9,935 bases of DNA, from NCBI GenBank assembly GCA_937132145.1, contig CAKZNY010000041.1, positions 1-9,935 on the forward strand. The letters run 5' to 3'. Made by a program: the position numbers and the translations under genes. The notes under the pieces were generated by a model. The model did no database searches, was not told the DNA's origin, and saw only the letters and a list, made by a program, of their open reading frames with translations. Numbering within the stretch: the first letter of the stretch is position 1; each line of letters opens with the position of its first letter. The DNA comes from an uncultured Paracoccaceae bacterium. GTDB taxonomy: Bacteria > Pseudomonadota > Alphaproteobacteria > Rhodobacterales > Rhodobacteraceae. Below, one piece after another: positions 6,703-9,935 of the stretch.

Positions 6703-6726
<24 letters not shown>
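6220..6726 (+). CDS. Dihydrofolate reductase-like / RibD C-terminal domain protein
   Basis: 168 residues from the ATG at 6220. It begins MKIYIAQTIDGYIAGPDGSL, the typical opening of the small stand-alone RibD-C proteins (DGYIAGPDGS), followed by DGLIMGRNTLDAF (41-53), AIIMTHR (67-73), YVDGGHVIAQCL (100-111, the nucleotide-binding VDGG) and ARIFTLPILLGAGIPLF (119-135). This fold binds NADPH and usually reduces a pterin-like or other substrate, but the stand-alone members are mostly of unknown function, so no reaction is claimed. An in-frame TTG at 6199 would add seven residues overlapping the exporter gene; the ATG is preferred because the family N-terminus starts there. There is no strong Shine-Dalgarno sequence, fitting coupling to the exporter gene. 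It is the last of the tightly packed series before gyrB. Confidence 0.85.
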
Positions 6727-9193
<2,467 letters not shown>

Positions 9194-9194
<1 letters not shown>

Positions 9195-9226
9195 TATGTT
9201 GCAATTATTGGATTTTTATAACATAT
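9194..9226. promoter_or_regulatory. 7-bp inverted repeat between gyrB and the Fic gene
   Basis: ATATGTT (9194-9200) and AACATAT (9220-9226) form a perfect 7-bp inverted repeat with a 19-base centre. The right arm overlaps promoter-like hexamers (TATAAC 9217-9222; TTGCAA at 9199-9204 with CATATA at 9222-9227, 17-base gap) and lies just before the ribosome binding site GAGGG (9228-9232). It could be an operator for a dimeric regulator of the Fic gene, or an AT-rich structure at the gyrB 3' end. It has no T-run typical of a terminator and an AT-rich palindrome can arise by chance. Confidence 0.3.
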
Positions 9227-9256
9227 AGAGGGTGATGTGTTACAAAAAACGAAATA

Positions 9257-9935
9257 TTGAATCATATTGAGGCTGATTTGAAACCGACTTATGCCATTCC
9301 GGCGCTTCCACCTGCGGAATTAGTGGAGAGCACGGCGATATTGAAAGCTGCGGCTAAAGCGCACCGATATTTGGCCGAGCTGAAGGGGCGTGCTGCGAGC
9401 ATTCCAAATCAGGGCATTCTGTTGGATACGCTGTCTTTGCAAGAAGCCAAGGCCAGTTCCGAGATTGAAAACATTGTCACAACACAAGACGAATTGTTTC
9501 AGGTAGAGGCAAACAGAGAGGTTTTCGGTTCGGCTGAAGCTAAAGAGGTTGCCCGATATAATGCGGCACTTAAGCAAGGGTTTCAGCGTCTATTGGAGTC
9601 GAATGGGTTAATCACCAACAATACGCTGATCGAAATATACCAGATACTAAAGGAAACGACTGCCGAGTTTCGGACGCTTCCGGGGACGGTGCTTAAAAAC
9701 GATCAGGGCGATGTGGTTTATATGCCCCCGCAAGAAAGAGCTGAAATTCTTCAGTACATGCGAGAACTTGAAGTATTTATTAACGATTCCGAGGAATGCG
9801 ACCTGGATCCGTTGGTGAAGATGGCGATTGTTCACCATCAGTTCGAAAGCATCCATCCGTTCTCGGACGGGAATGGGAGAATCGGGCGAATTCTGAACGT
9901 CTTGTATCTTACGCAACAAGGCCTTCTGGAAATTC
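9257..9935 (+). CDS. Fic-domain protein, class II-type (partial, runs off right edge)
   Basis: The frame is open from 9236 to the window end; numbering here is from TTG at 9257, giving 226 residues of a protein usually about 370 long. The N-terminus (YAIPALPPAELVEST, residues 12-26) and the segment ASSEIENIVTTQDELF (66-81) are typical of long Fic proteins. SSEIEN (67-72) fits the inhibitory motif (S/T)xxxE(G/N) placed ahead of the core, the class II arrangement, with Glu71 expected to block the ATP site. VVYMPP is the flap region, and the catalytic Fic motif HPFSDGNGRIGR is complete at 200-211 with His200. Such enzymes usually transfer AMP from ATP to a hydroxyl side chain of a target protein; the target is unknown. 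The start is unclear: GAGGG (9228-9232) suits ATG 9235 or GTG 9237, but both are out of frame with the Fic frame (see findings), while TTG 9257 has no ribosome binding site. Composition is less GC-rich than gyrB, suggesting an accessory gene. Confidence 0.88.
   Translation, partial: MNHIEADLKPTYAIPALPPAELVESTAILKAAAKAHRYLAELKGRAASIPNQGILLDTLSLQEAKASSEIENIVTTQDELFQVEANREVFGSAEAKEVARYNAALKQGFQRLLESNGLITNNTLIEIYQILKETTAEFRTLPGTVLKNDQGDVVYMPPQERAEILQYMRELEVFINDSEECDLDPLVKMAIVHHQFESIHPFSDGNGRIGRILNVLYLTQQGLLEI

Overview
This window looks like the chromosomal replication-initiation neighbourhood of an alphaproteobacterium, most likely a member of the Rhodobacterales/Rhodobacteraceae. The reasons are the DnaA N-terminal domain (a long PTSFIGNWVSRNYGD stretch), the gene order dnaA - dnaN - recF - gyrB, moderately GC-rich coding DNA, and alphaproteobacterial-style regulatory motifs (one CtrA-type TTAA-N7-TTAA box and GANTC sites) in front of dnaA. 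The taxonomic call is inference from protein appearance; no search was run.

Layout, left to right. Positions 1-95 hold the last 30 codons of an unidentified plus-strand gene. A short AT-rich control region (96-171) leads into a rhodanese-domain gene (172-621) and then dnaA (670-2010). A minus-strand gene for an HNH endonuclease (2035-2766) converges on dnaA and separates it from dnaN. A 168-bp spacer precedes dnaN (2935-4053). recF follows directly, then a VOC/glyoxalase-fold protein, a LysE/RhtB-type exporter and a RibD-C/dihydrofolate-reductase-like protein; dnaN to the RibD-like gene are packed with 4-bp overlaps or gaps of 0-7 bp, which suggests one transcript. gyrB (6780-9194) follows after 53 bp. 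A Fic-domain protein starts just after gyrB and runs off the right edge.

How it fits together. DnaA opens the origin, DnaN is the sliding clamp, RecF loads recombination functions at gaps, and GyrB supplies negative supercoiling: a classic replication/repair block. The VOC, LysE and RibD-like genes travel with that block but have no obvious replication role. Two genes look like accessory insertions into it: the HNH nuclease between dnaA and dnaN, and the Fic protein beside gyrB. The most interesting points are these two insertions, the short CCATGCT repeats at the nuclease edges, the adjacency of a class II-type Fic enzyme to gyrB (whose product carries the tyrosine that FicT toxins modify), a broken-looking Fic start around an A6 run, and the CtrA-type box in front of the rhodanese-dnaA pair. 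No recognisable oriC, tRNA, rRNA, CRISPR array or insertion sequence was seen. No stretch longer than 300 bases lacks a gene. I do not see a convincing wholly new multi-gene system.
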